The notes beneath the pieces are model-generated. The model did no database searches, was not told the origin of the DNA, and saw only the letters and a program-made list of their open reading frames with translations. 64,000 nt of DNA. Source: Thalassospira sp. MCCC 1A01148 (GTDB lineage Bacteria > Pseudomonadota > Alphaproteobacteria > Rhodospirillales > Thalassospiraceae). Location: assembly GCF_001613795.1 (NCBI RefSeq), contig NZ_LPVZ01000018.1:1-64000 (forward strand), in the 5' to 3' direction. Of the stretch, positions 62,789 through 64,000 are shown in pieces. How positions within the stretch are numbered: the first letter of the stretch is position 1; every line of letters begins with the position of its first letter. Position numbers and translations under genes: made by a program.

Positions 62789-63576
62789 TTCTTTGCCGTC
62801 CTTCTAAAGACAATCAATTCAAGAATAAGCAGCAGCGCAACCGATACAAGGAAGACAACACTTCCGACCGCGTTGGTTTTCGGGTTCAGGCCCGAACGCA
62901 ACATGCTCCAGATTTCAACCGGCAGGGTGACGTCAAAGCGCGACAGCAAGAATGCGATGATGAATTCATCCCAGCTAAACGTCACCGACAGGAAAAAGGC
63001 CGCAAGGATCGAGGGCATCAACATCGGGGCGGAGACCTGCGTCATCACCTGCCATTCGGCAGCCCCCAGATCGCGGGCGGCCCGTTCGATATTTTTCTGA
63101 TGGTCCCCCATCGAGGCATAAATAATCGCAAAGCACAGCGGCAGATTGATCACCACATGCCCGATCCCGACAGTCCAAAGCGACAGCGAAACGCCGAGCC
63201 AGTTAAAGGTGGTCAGCAAACCAAGCGCAATGATCAGGTAACTGACCGTCATCGGTGCAATCAGAAGGCCACGCTGAAGACGCGAGGCGGGCAAGACAAA
63301 TCGCGCCAGCCCATAGGCCGCACAGAAACCAAGCACGCAGGCAACCGTGGCCGAGCCGATGGCAACCATCAAGGAGTTGGTCAGGGCCGACATCAGGCGA
63401 CTGTCTGAAAAGACCTCGCCATACCATTTAAGGGTCGCGCCGTTAAATGGCGGAACCGGCAGGCGGCCATCCTGAAATGAAAACAGGACAAGGACCGCCA
63501 CAGGTAAAAAGATAAAGCCATAAAGTGCCGCCAGATAAGACCAGGACAGCAGTTTGGAAAAGCGTGAAGAGATCAT
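62785..63576 (-). CDS. ABC transporter permease (PotC/PotI-like)
   Basis: 263 residues from the ATG at 63,576, which has GGAGAGAAC upstream; the frame to 63,615 would overlap the next permease gene. Six membrane helices and the EAA-like loop EWQVMTQVSAPMLMPSILAAFFLSVTFSWDEFIIAFLLS are typical of the second permease of polyamine importers. It follows the first permease gene by one base. Confidence 0.92.
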   Translation of the reverse strand: MISSRFSKLLSWSYLAALYGFIFLPVAVLVLFSFQDGRLPVPPFNGATLKWYGEVFSDSRLMSALTNSLMVAIGSATVACVLGFCAAYGLARFVLPASRLQRGLLIAPMTVSYLIIALGLLTTFNWLGVSLSLWTVGIGHVVINLPLCFAIIYASMGDHQKNIERAARDLGAAEWQVMTQVSAPMLMPSILAAFFLSVTFSWDEFIIAFLLSRFDVTLPVEIWSMLRSGLNPKTNAVGSVVFLVSVALLLILELIVFRRTAKK

Positions 63577-63577
63577 T

Positions 63578-64000
63578 TTATGTTCTCTCCATCTTGAGCC
63601 AGCGCGCACAGGCAATATAGGCCATCGTTACCACCACCATCAGAATGATCGAAAGGGTGGCAGCCATCGGGAAATCAGCCCGACGTCCCAGTTGCAGCAT
63701 GATGACTTGCGGCAGGGCGAGTTCATTATTGCCGCCCAATATCTGCGGGGTGATGTAATCACCGATACACAGCACAAAGGTCAGGAACGCACCGACCATA
63801 ATGCCCGGCAATGTGAGCGGTAACACTACATGCCAGAATACCTGAAACCCGTTTGCACCAAGATCGGCCGCAGCCCTGCGATAGTTCGGCGGCATCTGCA
63901 CCAGATTGGCATAGATGGTCAGGGTCAACAGCATGACAAAGAAATGCACAAACCCGATGACGGTCGCACTTCGCGTGCTGGCCAGTTCGAGCGGTTCGGA
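63578..64000 (-). CDS. ABC transporter permease (PotB/PotH-like), 5' end cut by window edge
   Basis: 140 codons of the C-terminal part are visible; the frame is open to the window end, and the shorter start at 63,949 (GTG) is not a real start because the upstream codons (SEPLELASTRSATVIGF) continue the permease pattern. The EAA loop ADLGANGFQVFWHVVLPLTLPGIMVGAFLTFVLCIGDYITPQILGG is typical of the first permease of spermidine/putrescine importers. The solute-binding protein gene probably lies beyond the edge. Confidence 0.92.
   Translation of the reverse strand, partial: SEPLELASTRSATVIGFVHFFVMLLTLTIYANLVQMPPNYRRAAADLGANGFQVFWHVVLPLTLPGIMVGAFLTFVLCIGDYITPQILGGNNELALPQVIMLQLGRRADFPMAATLSIILMVVVTMAYIACARWLKMERT

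Noticed and set aside
1-64000. tRNA, rRNA or CRISPR features
   Set aside because: No cloverleaf-like intergenic sequence and no regularly spaced repeats were seen in the gaps; a tRNAscan search would confirm.

Overview
The window looks like chromosomal DNA from a marine alphaproteobacterium of the Rhodospirillales type, with Thalassospira the best guess. That inference rests on a FliX/FliW/CsrA/MotE/DUF6468 flagellar gene set, a CckA kinase directly after flhB, an alphaproteobacterial SOS box (GTTC-N7-GTTC) before recA, an EcfG-type stress promoter, and a DksA whose zinc cysteines are mostly lost. No rRNA, tRNA, CRISPR array or prophage was seen. The left edge cuts a flagellin gene and the right edge cuts an ABC permease gene.

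Positions 1-37,120 are a nearly continuous flagellar and chemotaxis island. On the minus strand lie two tandem flagellins, fliW, and the flgI-flgJ-flgN-flgK-flgL operon. fliX and a dksA-like gene follow on the plus strand, then flgF-flgG-flgA-flgH on the minus strand. A long plus-strand operon comes next: fliL, fliM, a DUF6468 gene, motE, cheY, cheZ, a MotB-like gene without the channel aspartate, a MotB-like gene with it, a giant periplasmic beta/TPR protein and a Sel1-repeat protein. After an FAD oxidoreductase, the minus strand carries csrA, a FlhB-tail (flhX-like) gene, a small coiled-coil gene, fliO and fliP. The plus strand then carries flgB-flgC-fliE, fliQ-fliR, a short inverted-repeat element, flhB and cckA. 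Four sequences fit the sigma-54 -24/-12 rule and sit before a flagellin, flgI, flgF and flgB. A TTAA-N7-TTAA CtrA-type box lies before cheY.

Positions 37,100-64,000 are mixed housekeeping and accessory genes: a nitric-oxide defence cluster (hmp, group III truncated globin, nsrR); a CaCA-type exchanger with an altered first alpha motif; three tandem orphan solute-binding-like proteins; a DMT transporter; a nickel module (NikK/NikL-like proteins divergent from nikR across a near-canonical operator); recA; a membrane-anchored AraC regulator divergent from a hydrolase; an entericidin/DUF1328/entericidin/GNAT cluster behind an EcfG-type promoter; alaS; and a minus-strand block ending in an ABC importer, a metallo-hydrolase and an aldehyde dehydrogenase that together suggest polyamine or related amine uptake and oxidation.

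The least explained parts are the motor module (paired MotB-like proteins plus a giant beta/TPR protein), the 261-bp inverted-repeat element inside the fli/flh operon, and the three tandem solute-binding-like proteins without a transporter.
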